This document shows positions 16,594-25,554 of a stretch of 64,000 nt of DNA, piece after piece. The DNA comes from Aequorivita sp. (lineage in GTDB: Bacteria > Bacteroidota > Bacteroidia > Flavobacteriales > Flavobacteriaceae): contig JAUYGY010000025.1 in assembly GCA_030690315.1 (NCBI GenBank), forward strand, positions 62,001 through 126,000, written 5' to 3'. Under the pieces are notes generated by a model, which saw only the letters and a program-made list of their open reading frames with translations, did not search any database and was not told where the DNA came from. Position 1 is the stretch's first letter, and every line of letters begins with the position of its first letter. The position numbers were made by a program, and so were the translations under genes.

Positions 16594-17445
16594 ATGAAGG
16601 AAATTCTCGTACGAACCCTCTCGGGCGTATTATACATTTCGATCATTATCATTGCTATGTTCACTTCGCGAGAATGGTTTATGGGTCTTTTTTTTGTACT
16701 CGCAGTTATAACCATGAGCGAATTTCTTAAACTCGTTCATTTAACAAGTTACATTGCGTATTTTCTTCTTGCTGCTGCCTTTTACTTTTTAAGTTATAGA
16801 ATCTTTACTGAAAATGCAGTGTACCTTCTTTTAATTTTAAGTGGGTTTGTAAATCTTTTTTTGTTGAAAGACGTGCTTTGGACAAATAAGATACCAATGT
16901 TCGAAAAGAAAAAATACATAACCGTAATTTTCTATATTATTAGCGGATTTGTTTTCTTGACCCTAATTCCAATGACTTATATTGACAGTAGAGTTTCCCT
17001 CGAAGAAAATTTTAAACCCCATATTATTGTAGCGGTCTTTGTTTTAATTTGGAGCAATGATACCTTTGCATATTTAATAGGAAAAAACTTAGGGAAACGA
17101 AAATTGTTGGAGCGTATTTCACCAAAAAAAACGGTGGAAGGTTTTGTAGGTGGTTTGTTGGGTGCTCTTTTAGCGGGATTTGTTATCTTTAAAGTATTGG
17201 AACACTATGAGCCAATGGATGCAGAAAAATATCCAGCATGGGTTTGGATAGCGATGGCAATCATCGTTGCTCTTTTTGGAACCATTGGAGATCTCATCCA
17301 ATCTAAATTTAAAAGACAGGCCGGCGTGAAAGATAGCGGAATTATTATGCCAGGACACGGGGGATTGTATGATAGGCTGGACAGTATTATTTACGCCAGC
17401 CCATTTGTTTATGCATTTTTATTAATTGTTGACAATGTTTCATAA
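16594..17445 (+). CDS. cdsA: Phosphatidate cytidylyltransferase
   Basis: Makes CDP-diacylglycerol from phosphatidic acid and CTP, the branch point of phospholipid synthesis. 283 residues with about eight membrane helices. The CDS signature near the C-terminus is intact: SKFKRQAGVKD followed by SGIIMPGHGGLYDRLDS. It starts one base after the LUD gene stop and overlaps psd by 11 bases, so the three are one transcript. The longer upstream frame is the LUD gene read in another frame and was discarded. Confidence 0.95.
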   Translation: MKEILVRTLSGVLYISIIIIAMFTSREWFMGLFFVLAVITMSEFLKLVHLTSYIAYFLLAAAFYFLSYRIFTENAVYLLLILSGFVNLFLLKDVLWTNKIPMFEKKKYITVIFYIISGFVFLTLIPMTYIDSRVSLEENFKPHIIVAVFVLIWSNDTFAYLIGKNLGKRKLLERISPKKTVEGFVGGLLGALLAGFVIFKVLEHYEPMDAEKYPAWVWIAMAIIVALFGTIGDLIQSKFKRQAGVKDSGIIMPGHGGLYDRLDSIIYASPFVYAFLLIVDNVS

Positions 17446-18085
17446 AGAAGGTTTCAAAATTATTTTTATGGCTCTGGTAATAGTTATCGGGCTTAGCCTT
17501 TTGGCAAATGTTTTTGTGGGAGACCCAACCATTCGTGGTGGTGTTATTATTTCTTTGATAATCATTTTGCTCTTGGTGCTGCAGTTTTTTAGAAATCCAA
17601 AACGCAACTTTTTGGTGCATCCAGATTATGTTCTATCATCGGTTGATGGGAAAGTGGTGGTTATTGAAGAAGTTTTTGAAAAGGAATATTTCAACGATAA
17701 AAGATTACAGGTTTCTGTATTTATGAGCCCTATAAACGTTCACATAACGCGCTATCCCGTAGGCGGAAAGGTGGTTTACAGTAAATACCATCCCGGTAAA
17801 TATTTGGTGGCTTGGCATCCAAAATCTTCCGAAGAAAATGAGCGCACAACAGTTGTTTTACATAACGAAGCCTTTGGTGATGTTTTGTTTAGGCAAATTG
17901 CCGGAGCCCTAGCAAAGCGAATTGTAAATTACGCCGAAGTAAATCAAAAAGTAGAGCAGGCTGATGAAAGTGGTTTCATTAAATTCGGTTCGCGTGTAGA
18001 TATTTTTCTTCCACTGGATGCAAAAATAAAAGTTACCCTCAACCAAAAAGTAAAAGGAGGAATTTCAATAATTGCTGAAAAATAA
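17435..18085 (+). CDS. psd: Phosphatidylserine decarboxylase proenzyme, short type
   Basis: Produces phosphatidylethanolamine from phosphatidylserine. 216 residues, the short (type II-like) form. Two N-terminal membrane segments (residues 7-24 and 33-50), the catalytic SPINVHITRYPVGG motif, and the C-terminal FGSRVD site where self-cleavage before S186 should create the pyruvoyl cofactor. It overlaps cdsA by 11 bases and the next gene by one base (TAATG). CdsA and Psd act two steps apart in the same pathway; the phosphatidylserine synthase between them is not in this window. Confidence 0.93.
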   Translation: MFHKEGFKIIFMALVIVIGLSLLANVFVGDPTIRGGVIISLIIILLLVLQFFRNPKRNFLVHPDYVLSSVDGKVVVIEEVFEKEYFNDKRLQVSVFMSPINVHITRYPVGGKVVYSKYHPGKYLVAWHPKSSEENERTTVVLHNEAFGDVLFRQIAGALAKRIVNYAEVNQKVEQADESGFIKFGSRVDIFLPLDAKIKVTLNQKVKGGISIIAEK

Positions 18086-18351
18086 TGACTTCTGAAGAGC
18101 TTGATATAGCCTTTAAGAATGCCGTGAAAAGCATCAACGAACACACGGAACCTTTTCCGGCAGATGTTCTTTTGCGTTTGTATGCTTACTACAAACGCGC
18201 TACCAATGACGCTGACAGCCCCACCGGCAGCAAACCACTTATTTCAGCTTTTAAGACCAACGCTCTTTTCCAAACTCGCGGTCTAACTTGTGATGAAGCC
18301 AAAAAACTTTATATAGAAGCCGTAACCCAATATTTTCTATACAGGAAATAA
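18085..18351 (+). CDS. Acyl-CoA-binding protein (ACBP family)
   Basis: 88-residue four-helix protein that binds medium and long acyl-CoA. The eukaryote-like ACBP motif is visible: LLRLYAYYKRATNDAD (canonical LYxLYKQAT), followed by the Lys/Ala-rich third helix and DEAKKLYIEAVTQYF at the end. Start codon overlaps the psd stop by one base, so it is translated with the phospholipid genes. The context suggests it delivers or buffers acyl-CoA for phosphatidic acid synthesis, which is inference. Its stop lies one base from the stop of the convergent small gene. Confidence 0.9.
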   Translation: MTSEELDIAFKNAVKSINEHTEPFPADVLLRLYAYYKRATNDADSPTGSKPLISAFKTNALFQTRGLTCDEAKKLYIEAVTQYFLYRK

Positions 18352-18352
18352 T

Positions 18353-18595
18353 CTAAGCCTGTTGCTCCTTGTTGAATTTAATTTCATATTCCTCAATGGC
18401 TTCCCGAATTTTGTCAACATTTTCTGAAGCTCGCTCGTGTGCAGCTTCCATTGCTTTCTCTAAATCCTTGTCGGGATGCTGAAAAAGATCGGTGATTACG
18501 TAGTTAATTTTGTCAATAATACTTTTTTGACTGTTCTTGATGTCTTCCAGTTTGTGGAGCATCTTTTCCATTTCATTAAATTTTCCTTGGTCCAT
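18353..18595 (-). CDS. Small helical protein of unknown function
   Basis: 80 residues, almost entirely predicted helical and strongly charged, with heptad-like spacing (FNEMEKMLHKLEDIKNSQ), suggesting a coiled coil. No Cys, no membrane segment, no signal peptide. I do not recognise a family. It converges on the acyl-CoA-binding protein gene with one base between stop codons and precedes valS on the same strand; the 101 bases between it and the valS stop show no terminator. Coding is supported by a proper ATG, fit between neighbours and amino-acid composition. Confidence 0.72.
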   Translation of the reverse strand: MDQGKFNEMEKMLHKLEDIKNSQKSIIDKINYVITDLFQHPDKDLEKAMEAAHERASENVDKIREAIEEYEIKFNKEQQA

Positions 18596-18696
18596 AATTG
18601 TATAATTTATGGGAAAGGTACAAACAGAATGAGCCGTGATAGTATTAATTAACCTTGCTTTACCACAAATTAAGAGTTTTTAACGGCTCTTGAATT

Positions 18697-21327
18697 TTAC
18701 TGAAGCCCAGCCAAACTCGCTTTCAAGGTTTCAATCTTAGCCAAAGCATCTGCTTCCTTCTGCTTCTCCATGGCCACAACCTGCTCTGGGGCGCTGTTTA
18801 CGAAGCGTTCGTTCTTCAATTTGCTTTGTACACTTCTTAGAAAACCTTCAGTATATTTCAATTCTTCGGAAAGTTTTGCTATTTCTTCCTCAACATTTAT
18901 CGCGCCGGCAATTGGAATGAAATATTCATTGCTTTTTACCCGGAAAGTAAGGGCGCCGTCCAGTTTTTCTGAAATGTAACTCAATGAAGAAACGTTACCT
19001 AGCTTTGAGATTAAGACATCAAATTCCTTTGAAGTATTGTCGTTATTAAGGACGGAAAGTTCTATTGTATCTTTAAACGAAATATTCTTCTCTTTCCGAA
19101 TGGTGCGGATTCCGGAGATTACTTCGGAAGCGAATTCGAAGTCTTTTATGATTTTTTCGTCAAAAGTTTCAGGTTTAGGCCATTCTGAAATTATCAACGC
19201 TTCGGAAATATCGCGCTGGGTAATGTGCTGCCATATTTCTTCAGAAATGAAAGGAACGAACGGGTGAAGCACCTTCAAATTATCTTCCAAAACAGAAATA
19301 ATTTCAAGGTAGGTTTTCTCTGAAATCTTTTCCCCGAAAGGTGGTTTTACCGTTTCCAAAAGCCATGAACAGAAATCGTCCCAAATCAATTTATATGTTG
19401 CCATCAACGCATCGCTAATGCGGTATTTGCCGTAATGGTCTTCTATTTCAGCCAATGCTTTTTGGAATTTGCTACGGTACCATTGCAAGGCAATAATGTC
19501 ACTTTGCGATTGCTCTTTTTCTAAAGAAACTTCCCAACCGTCAATCAATCGGTACGCGTTCCATATTTTATTTACGAAGGCACTACCCTGTTTGCAAAGG
19601 TCTTCGTCGAACATTAAATCATTACCGGCGGGAGAACTCAATAGCATACCAACGCGAACGCCATCGGCTCCGTATGTATTCATTAAGTCTATTGGATCGG
19701 GGGAATTGCCCAAGGATTTGCTCATCTTCCGGCGCTGTTTATCGCGTACAATTCCAGTTAGATAAACGTTTGTAAAAGGTTTTTCATTTCTATATTCATA
19801 GCCAGCTATGATCATTCGAGCTACCCAAAAGAAAAGAATTTCTGGTGCTGTAACGAGGTCGTTGGTTGGGTAGTAATAGTTAATTTCTTTATTTTCCGGC
19901 TCTAAGATTCCGTTGAAAACGCTTATTGGCCAAAGCCAAGACGAAAACCACGTATCAAGTGCGTCTGGGTCTTGTTTTAGGTTGCTGGTTGATAGTTGTG
20001 GGTTGTTGGTTTTTTCCTTTGCAAGTTGAAGCGCTTCTTCCATGTTTTCGGCAACAACGAAATCTTCTTTGCCGTCTCCATAGAAATAGGCAGGAATTTG
20101 TTGTCCCCACCAAAGTTGACGGGAGATGTTCCAATCGCGCACATTTTCCATCCAATGACGGTAGGTGTTTACAAATTTTTCGGGAACGAGGTTTACTTCT
20201 TTTTCAATAACTGCATCTAAAGCTGGTTTTGCAAGTTCCTTCATTTTAAGAAACCATTGATCGCTTAGTTTTGGCTCTATCACTGCACCCGTGCGTTCGC
20301 TTGTGCCAACTTTGTGCATATGGGTTTCTATTTTTGCTATCACGCCCATTTCTTCAAGTTCCTTCACTATTTCCTTGCGAACCACGAAACGGTCTTTTCC
20401 TTCGTAATGAAGGCCGAAGCTGTTCAAGGTTCCGTCATCATTCAGAATATCTATTATTTCGAGCTTGTGCTTATCGCCAAGCATTTTATCATTTTCATCG
20501 TGGGCGGGGGTAACTTTTAAGCAACCCGTACCAAATTCAATATCTACATATTCGTCTTCAATAATTGGAATTATTCGGTTACAAACAGGAACAATTGCTT
20601 TCTTTCCGCGAAGGTGCGCAAAGCGTTCGTCATTGGGGTTTATACAGATGGCGGTATCGCCCAAAATGGTTTCCGGACGGGTTGTGGCAATGGTGAGTGT
20701 ATCATCGCTGCCTTCAATTTTATAGTTTAAGTAATAGAGATTGCCTTGTTTTTCTTCGTAAATAACCTCTTCATCGGATAGGGTTGTTTTGGCCTGTGGG
20801 TCCCAGTTTACCATTCGGTAACCACGGTAAATGTTGCCTTTTCGGTACAAATCCACAAAAACTTTTATTACGGACGCAGACATTTCTTCATCCATCGTGA
20901 ACTTGGTCCGCTCCCAATCACAGGAAGCGCCGAGTTTTTTTAACTGCTCCAAAATTATTCCCCCGTGTTTGTGGGTCCATTCCCAAGCGTGTTCCAAAAA
21001 TTGTTCGCGAGTAAGGTTGGCTTTGTCTATTCCATCGACTTTCAATTTTGCAACAACTTTGGCCTCTGTGGCAATGGAAGCATGGTCTGTTCCGGGAACC
21101 CAACACGCGTTAAAACCTTGCAAACGGGCACGACGAATCAAAACATCCTGCAAGGTATTGTTCAGCATATGGCCCATATGCAAAACTCCGGTAACGTTGG
21201 GTGGCGGAATTACAATAGTGTAGGGAGTTCTTTCATCGACCTCTGAATGGAAATATTTATTATCCATCCAGTAGCTATACCACTTGTTTTCAATTTCTTT
21301 CGCGTTATATTTTGCTTCTAAAGCCAT
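18697..21327 (-). CDS. valS: Valyl-tRNA synthetase
   Basis: 876-residue class I synthetase charging tRNA-Val. HIGH-type motif PPPNVTGVLHMGHMLN near residue 45, the editing domain with TTRPETILGDTAI, the KMSKS motif in RRKMSKSLGNSPDP, anticodon-binding domain, and the C-terminal coiled-coil arm typical of ValRS (EEEIAKLSEELKYTEG). Start ATG giving MALEAKYNAKEIENKWY; the TTG 33 bases upstream lies inside a TACTTTTG promoter element and cannot be part of the message. Divergent from the DUF1573 gene. Confidence 0.97.
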   Translation of the reverse strand: MALEAKYNAKEIENKWYSYWMDNKYFHSEVDERTPYTIVIPPPNVTGVLHMGHMLNNTLQDVLIRRARLQGFNACWVPGTDHASIATEAKVVAKLKVDGIDKANLTREQFLEHAWEWTHKHGGIILEQLKKLGASCDWERTKFTMDEEMSASVIKVFVDLYRKGNIYRGYRMVNWDPQAKTTLSDEEVIYEEKQGNLYYLNYKIEGSDDTLTIATTRPETILGDTAICINPNDERFAHLRGKKAIVPVCNRIIPIIEDEYVDIEFGTGCLKVTPAHDENDKMLGDKHKLEIIDILNDDGTLNSFGLHYEGKDRFVVRKEIVKELEEMGVIAKIETHMHKVGTSERTGAVIEPKLSDQWFLKMKELAKPALDAVIEKEVNLVPEKFVNTYRHWMENVRDWNISRQLWWGQQIPAYFYGDGKEDFVVAENMEEALQLAKEKTNNPQLSTSNLKQDPDALDTWFSSWLWPISVFNGILEPENKEINYYYPTNDLVTAPEILFFWVARMIIAGYEYRNEKPFTNVYLTGIVRDKQRRKMSKSLGNSPDPIDLMNTYGADGVRVGMLLSSPAGNDLMFDEDLCKQGSAFVNKIWNAYRLIDGWEVSLEKEQSQSDIIALQWYRSKFQKALAEIEDHYGKYRISDALMATYKLIWDDFCSWLLETVKPPFGEKISEKTYLEIISVLEDNLKVLHPFVPFISEEIWQHITQRDISEALIISEWPKPETFDEKIIKDFEFASEVISGIRTIRKEKNISFKDTIELSVLNNDNTSKEFDVLISKLGNVSSLSYISEKLDGALTFRVKSNEYFIPIAGAINVEEEIAKLSEELKYTEGFLRSVQSKLKNERFVNSAPEQVVAMEKQKEADALAKIETLKASLAGLQ

Positions 21328-21357
21328 ACTTTGGTCTGGTATTTGTACAATGAGTTG

Positions 21358-21365
21358 CAAAAGTA
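21358..21365 (-). promoter_or_regulatory. valS: Candidate -7 promoter element for valS
   Basis: TACTTTTG on the minus strand, exact TAnnTTTG, 30 bases before the valS ATG. It predicts a leader of about 24 bases and decides the start. I see no T-box-like structure in so short a leader. Confidence 0.55.
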
Positions 21366-21455
21366 ATTATAACTAAAGGATAATAAAAGTGAATAAGTTA
21401 TTTTGCTCGTTGTTCAAAAGTTATATACTTTAGCACATATCAAAATCAAAAAATT

Positions 21456-21851
21456 ATGAAAAAATTAGCTCTTATAGCTCTTGTTGCCTTTATCGGTTTT
21501 GCCGCGCAGGCACAACAAGCAAAAATCAGTTTTAAGGAAGACACCGTAGATTACGGCACAATTGCAAAAGGTAGTGACGGGGTTCGAGTTTTCGAATTCA
21601 CTAATACCGGCGACGCCCCCCTTATTATTAGTGATGTAAAATCCAGTTGTGGTTGTACTGTTCCGAAAAAACCGGACGGTCCTATTGCCCCTGGCGCAAG
21701 TAGCAGTATCCAAGTTAAGTATGACACAAACCGTGTTGGACCTATCAGAAAAACTGTTACCGTTTATTCAAATGCGAGCGAACCGATGGTAGCCCTAAAA
21801 ATAAAAGGGGAAGTGGTGAGCGACTCCACTAGTGTTTTGGAAAAAAGCTAA
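21456..21851 (+). CDS. DUF1573 (ASH-like) exported protein
   Basis: 131 residues with signal peptide MKKLALIALVAFIGFAAQAQ. The mature part is a single DUF1573 immunoglobulin-like domain: VDYGTIAKGSDGVRVFEFTN, then VKSSCGCTVPKKP and the PGASSSIQVKYDT turn. The conserved CGCT motif is present. Function unknown; these domains occur on periplasmic or surface proteins of Bacteroidota. Monocistronic, with a strong terminator 20 bases on. Upstream, TATACTTTAG is a one-mismatch promoter candidate with a TTG about 19 bases before it. Confidence 0.88.
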   Translation: MKKLALIALVAFIGFAAQAQQAKISFKEDTVDYGTIAKGSDGVRVFEFTNTGDAPLIISDVKSSCGCTVPKKPDGPIAPGASSSIQVKYDTNRVGPIRKTVTVYSNASEPMVALKIKGEVVSDSTSVLEKS

Positions 21852-21871
21852 AATACTTTACATCTAATTAA

Positions 21872-21909
21872 ATCCGGCTGATGCAAATGTATTCAGCCGG
21901 ATTTTTTTT
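21872..21909 (+). terminator. Rho-independent terminator of the DUF1573 gene
   Basis: Perfect ten-base stem ATCCGGCTGA (21872-21881) / TCAGCCGGAT (21893-21902), 11-base loop, then a run of eight T. The end of the T run is also the TAA stop codon of the minus-strand protease gene. Confidence 0.9.
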
Positions 21910-23236
21910 AGAATACACTTTTAAGATAAAATTTCACTTTATTGAAATTGTCTCCTCTTTTTAACTCCATCGAAATTCTTTTTCCCTCATCCGTTGAAAA
22001 CATTTCAATCAGCTCATAAAGTTTATATTCATAACAAGGCGTTCCATTTATGGATACTACCTCATCTCCTTTTTCAATTCCTGCCAATGCTGCGGGTGAA
22101 CCTTCGCGAACATCTGCAACCACATATTTTGGCACCAATGAAAAATGAAGTTCTGTAGTAATTGAGACACTACCTCTGGTTAAGCTTTCATTTTGATTTA
22201 CTCTGTTTGAATTTACCTTTGCCCGTCTTTCTTCCTTTACAAGCTCCATACCTTCGTGCTCTAAAGTAAGTCCGCTCATATTATAGTTGAAAGGATCTTT
22301 AAAAGTCCGGTTTTTCTTTAATCGAATTATTTTTTTTTCATAATCAAAAGTAACAGTGAATCTACTAAGAAAACCACCCCCCAAACTACCATCACGGTCT
22401 TCATAATAGCGTGCTTTTATGATCGCATCTTCGTCGGGGAACGATGTGTTCACCTCTTTTAAACGATAATTTCCAATAATAAGTTCGGGAACCCTTGCGC
22501 GCTTCCCAAAAATATTCCCACTAAGGCCAAGGCCCAAGAAATCTTCAAAATAATTTTTGGGCGATTCTTTAATAAAATCGTGAACGTCAAAAAGCCACAT
22601 GACGTCGCTTGAACCTGAATCAACCAAAAGTGTTACTTCATCCAGCGTATTTTCAGAACTAATTTTTAAAGAAATATAGGGCTTGCTTCGCACAAAATTC
22701 AATGGTAAATCCTCACATTTTTTACATGTTTTCAATGAATATTTTGTAGGGTCATAAATAGTTATCACCTCTGCAGAATAATTAATTTTAACAATAAAGT
22801 TCTGAAAAAATTCATTGCCCAAAATGCCATGGATCGGAATGCCCATTCTTGGAGAAAAGTTAAGAGTACTGTCAAAAATTATATAGAGTGCATGGTTCCT
22901 ATCAACAGCATCGCCCAGCCTAATTTTATTGTTCAAACTCTTTAATGCTTCTACTGAGCCGCCAGACCCCAGACCCTGGAGTAGAACCGGTGAAGTGTTT
23001 CGAAGCTGAAGACTATCCGCCTCTTCCAAACTAAAAAGAATAGTAGACTTTACACCCGTGTCCAGAATAAAAGAAAGCGGAGTCCCGTTGATTTCCACTT
23101 CAACTATCGGTAAATTGTTTACTAACCGAAAAGGAATTCGATCCCTTTTTTTATTGCTCTGCAACAAAAAGCCGGATTGCGCAATCAGGGATGCCGAAAA
23201 GCAAAAAAGAAGACAAAAAAAAAGTAGTTTTCGCAA
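21908..23236 (-). CDS. Secreted aspartyl protease-like protein with PDZ domain
   Basis: 442 residues with a signal peptide (MRKLLFFCLLFCFSASLIAQ). Two retropepsin-like half-sites occur in one chain: FILDTGVKST near residue 58 and LLVDSGSSDVMW near residue 205, each with the D-T/S-G triad. Residues ~370-430 form a PDZ domain (YVVADVREGSPAALAGIEKGD then EVVSINGTPCYEYKLYEL). The architecture matches Bacteroidota proteins annotated as aspartyl protease family with PDZ, whose substrates are unknown. Start is TTG; the signal peptide is complete from it and no ATG lies nearby. Divergent from the aminotransferase gene. Confidence 0.8.
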   Translation of the reverse strand: MRKLLFFCLLFCFSASLIAQSGFLLQSNKKRDRIPFRLVNNLPIVEVEINGTPLSFILDTGVKSTILFSLEEADSLQLRNTSPVLLQGLGSGGSVEALKSLNNKIRLGDAVDRNHALYIIFDSTLNFSPRMGIPIHGILGNEFFQNFIVKINYSAEVITIYDPTKYSLKTCKKCEDLPLNFVRSKPYISLKISSENTLDEVTLLVDSGSSDVMWLFDVHDFIKESPKNYFEDFLGLGLSGNIFGKRARVPELIIGNYRLKEVNTSFPDEDAIIKARYYEDRDGSLGGGFLSRFTVTFDYEKKIIRLKKNRTFKDPFNYNMSGLTLEHEGMELVKEERRAKVNSNRVNQNESLTRGSVSITTELHFSLVPKYVVADVREGSPAALAGIEKGDEVVSINGTPCYEYKLYELIEMFSTDEGKRISMELKRGDNFNKVKFYLKSVF

Positions 23237-23350
23237 AGTTTTTGGATTTAATCTGAATGGAATTGAAGATATAAAAAAAAGCCGAATGTTGCTATTGCCA
23301 CCGTGGAATTATAAAATATATTTTGCAACTTTGCCACAAACAAATTCACT

Positions 23351-24541
23351 ATGCCTTCAGTTTCAAACAAAGGGAAAAATATGCCGGAATCACCTATCCG
23401 CAAACTGGTTCCCTACGCCGAAAAAGCGTATAAAGCAAACAAAACCGTTTATCACTTAAATATTGGACAGCCGGACATTAAATCGCCAGAAATTGCGATG
23501 GATGCAGTGGCAAACCACAATTTGGAAATCCTTGCCTACACCCGTTCGGAAGGATCGCAGGAATACCGAGAAAAAATTGCGAAATATTATCAGAAAAACA
23601 ACATCCCAGTTGAAGCGAATGATATTATAGTAACAACCGGCGGAAGCGAAGCGCTTCTATTTGCAATGGGAAGTATTGCCGATGTTGATGACGAAATAAT
23701 TATTCCCGAACCTTTTTACGCAAACTACAACGGTTTTGCAACCGCTTCCGGGGTAAAAATTGTACCAGTTATTTCTAAGATTGAAGATAATTTTGCTCTT
23801 CCCCCAATTTCAGAATTTGAAAAACTGATTACACCAAAAACGAAAGCAATTCTTATTTGTAATCCGGGAAACCCAACAGGTTATCTCTATTCAAAAGAAG
23901 AAATACAAACCTTGGCAGCCATCGTTAAAAAGCACGATTTGTTTTTGGTTGCCGATGAAGTTTATAGAGAGTTTATCTATGACGGCTCCAAACATTACTC
24001 AATTCTTGAAGAAGAAAGTATGGCAGAAAACGGAATTATTATCGATTCTGTTTCAAAAAGATACAGTATGTGTGGCGCTCGCATTGGATATTTGGTTTCT
24101 AAAAACAAACAGGTTATCGCTACTGCTTTAAAATTTGCACAAGCCCGTTTGAGCCCCCCAACTTTCGCACAAATTGCAAGTGAAGCGGCTTTGCAAACTC
24201 CACAAAGCTATTTTGATGAAGTAATCACGGAATATCAAGACAGAAGAAATACGCTAGTGGCAGCCTTAAAAGCAATTCCCGGCGTGCAAGTGGGCGAACC
24301 AAAAGGAGCTTTTTATTGCATTGTTCAACTTCCGGTTAAAAACAGTGATACTTTTGCACAATGGCTTTTGGAAGAATTTGACGACAATGGCGAAACCATT
24401 ATGGTTGCTCCCGCTGCAGGTTTTTATTCTAGCCCAGGCGTTGGTCTTAACCAAATTAGAATTGCATATGTTTTGAAAAAAGAAAGCCTGATTCGCGCAG
24501 TAGAAATCCTAAAAATTGCGCTTCAAAAATATAAGGATTGA
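23351..24541 (+). CDS. Class I PLP-dependent aminotransferase
   Basis: 396-residue fold-type I aminotransferase, AspC/PatA-like. Visible motifs: YHLNIGQPDIKSP, TTGGSEALLFAMG, CNPGNPTGYLYSKEE, VADEVYREF and the PLP lysine K236 in DSVSKRYSMCGARIGYL, where Arg follows three residues after the Ser. Substrate (aspartate, aromatic or other) cannot be fixed. It overlaps murB by one base (TGATG), so both are translated from one message. Start ATG; the N-terminal 12 residues before MPESPIRKL may be optional, as a second ATG lies at 23381-23384. Confidence 0.88.
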   Translation: MPSVSNKGKNMPESPIRKLVPYAEKAYKANKTVYHLNIGQPDIKSPEIAMDAVANHNLEILAYTRSEGSQEYREKIAKYYQKNNIPVEANDIIVTTGGSEALLFAMGSIADVDDEIIIPEPFYANYNGFATASGVKIVPVISKIEDNFALPPISEFEKLITPKTKAILICNPGNPTGYLYSKEEIQTLAAIVKKHDLFLVADEVYREFIYDGSKHYSILEEESMAENGIIIDSVSKRYSMCGARIGYLVSKNKQVIATALKFAQARLSPPTFAQIASEAALQTPQSYFDEVITEYQDRRNTLVAALKAIPGVQVGEPKGAFYCIVQLPVKNSDTFAQWLLEEFDDNGETIMVAPAAGFYSSPGVGLNQIRIAYVLKKESLIRAVEILKIALQKYKD

Positions 24542-25554
24542 TGCGGGTTGAAGAACACAAATCACTTAAAAACCACAATACTTTTGGCATAAATTGCAAC
24601 GCCCGTTATTTTGTTTCGGTTGAAACTATAGACCAACTTAAACAGGCCCTTTCCGAAAAACCTTCCGAAGAACTTTTCATTCTTGGCGGTGGCAGTAATA
24701 TGTTGTTGACGGGCAATTTAGATGCGTATGTTCTTCACATAAATTTAAAGGGAATTGAAATTTTAAAAGAATCCGAAACCGAAGTTTTTGTAAAAGCAAT
24801 GGCGGGTGAAAACTGGCATAGCTTTGTGCAATATTGCATCGCGAAGGATTTTGGCGGTTTGGAAAACCTTTCGCTTATTCCCGGAAACGTTGGCACAGCG
24901 CCAATCCAAAATATTGGTGCGTACGGCGTAGAGCTGAAAGATACTTTTGAAAGTTGCAATACAATTGAAATTGAAACTTTAAACGAAAGGAAATTCAATA
25001 AAAAAGAATGTGCTTTCGAATACAGAAATTCGATCTTTAAAAATGGAGCGAAAGGAAAATATATTATTACCAGCGTAACTTTCAAACTTTCAAAAAAGGA
25101 ACACCAAATGAGTGTTTCTTACGGCGATATTCAGAAAAATCTAGCTGAAAAAAATATTGAAATCCCCACAATTAAAGATATTTCGGAAGCGGTAATTGCC
25201 ATTCGCCAATCAAAACTTCCCGACCCAAAAGTTTTGGGCAACAGTGGCAGTTTTTTTAAAAATCCTGTTGTTGATTCGGAAACATTCCAGAATTTCCGAA
25301 GAAATTTTCCCGAAGCCCCATTTTACGAAGTTTCACCTACGGAATTTAAAATTCCAGCAGGTTGGTTAATTGAAAAAGCAGGCTTTAAAGGCCAACGTTT
25401 TGGTGATGCGGGCGTACATAAAAATCAAGCTTTGGTTTTGGTGAATTACGGAAACGCCACCGGCAAGGAAATTTGGCAACTCGCCATGGACATCCAAAAA
25501 AAGGTAAAGGAAATGACCGGAATTTTTATTGAACCGGAAGTGAACGTTTTCTAG
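24541..25554 (+). CDS. murB: UDP-N-acetylmuramate dehydrogenase
   Basis: Reduces UDP-GlcNAc-enolpyruvate to UDP-MurNAc for peptidoglycan. 337 residues, type I MurB like E. coli (342). FAD-binding motifs ILGGGSNMLLTG and IPGNVGTAPIQNIGAYGVE; the catalytic Ser lies in LGNSGSFFKNPVV and the C-terminal catalytic Glu in IFIEPEVNVF. The ATG shares one base with the aminotransferase stop. Its TAG stop overlaps the TAG of the convergent fasciclin gene inside CTAG, the second such stop palindrome in the window. Confidence 0.96.
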   Translation: MRVEEHKSLKNHNTFGINCNARYFVSVETIDQLKQALSEKPSEELFILGGGSNMLLTGNLDAYVLHINLKGIEILKESETEVFVKAMAGENWHSFVQYCIAKDFGGLENLSLIPGNVGTAPIQNIGAYGVELKDTFESCNTIEIETLNERKFNKKECAFEYRNSIFKNGAKGKYIITSVTFKLSKKEHQMSVSYGDIQKNLAEKNIEIPTIKDISEAVIAIRQSKLPDPKVLGNSGSFFKNPVVDSETFQNFRRNFPEAPFYEVSPTEFKIPAGWLIEKAGFKGQRFGDAGVHKNQALVLVNYGNATGKEIWQLAMDIQKKVKEMTGIFIEPEVNVF

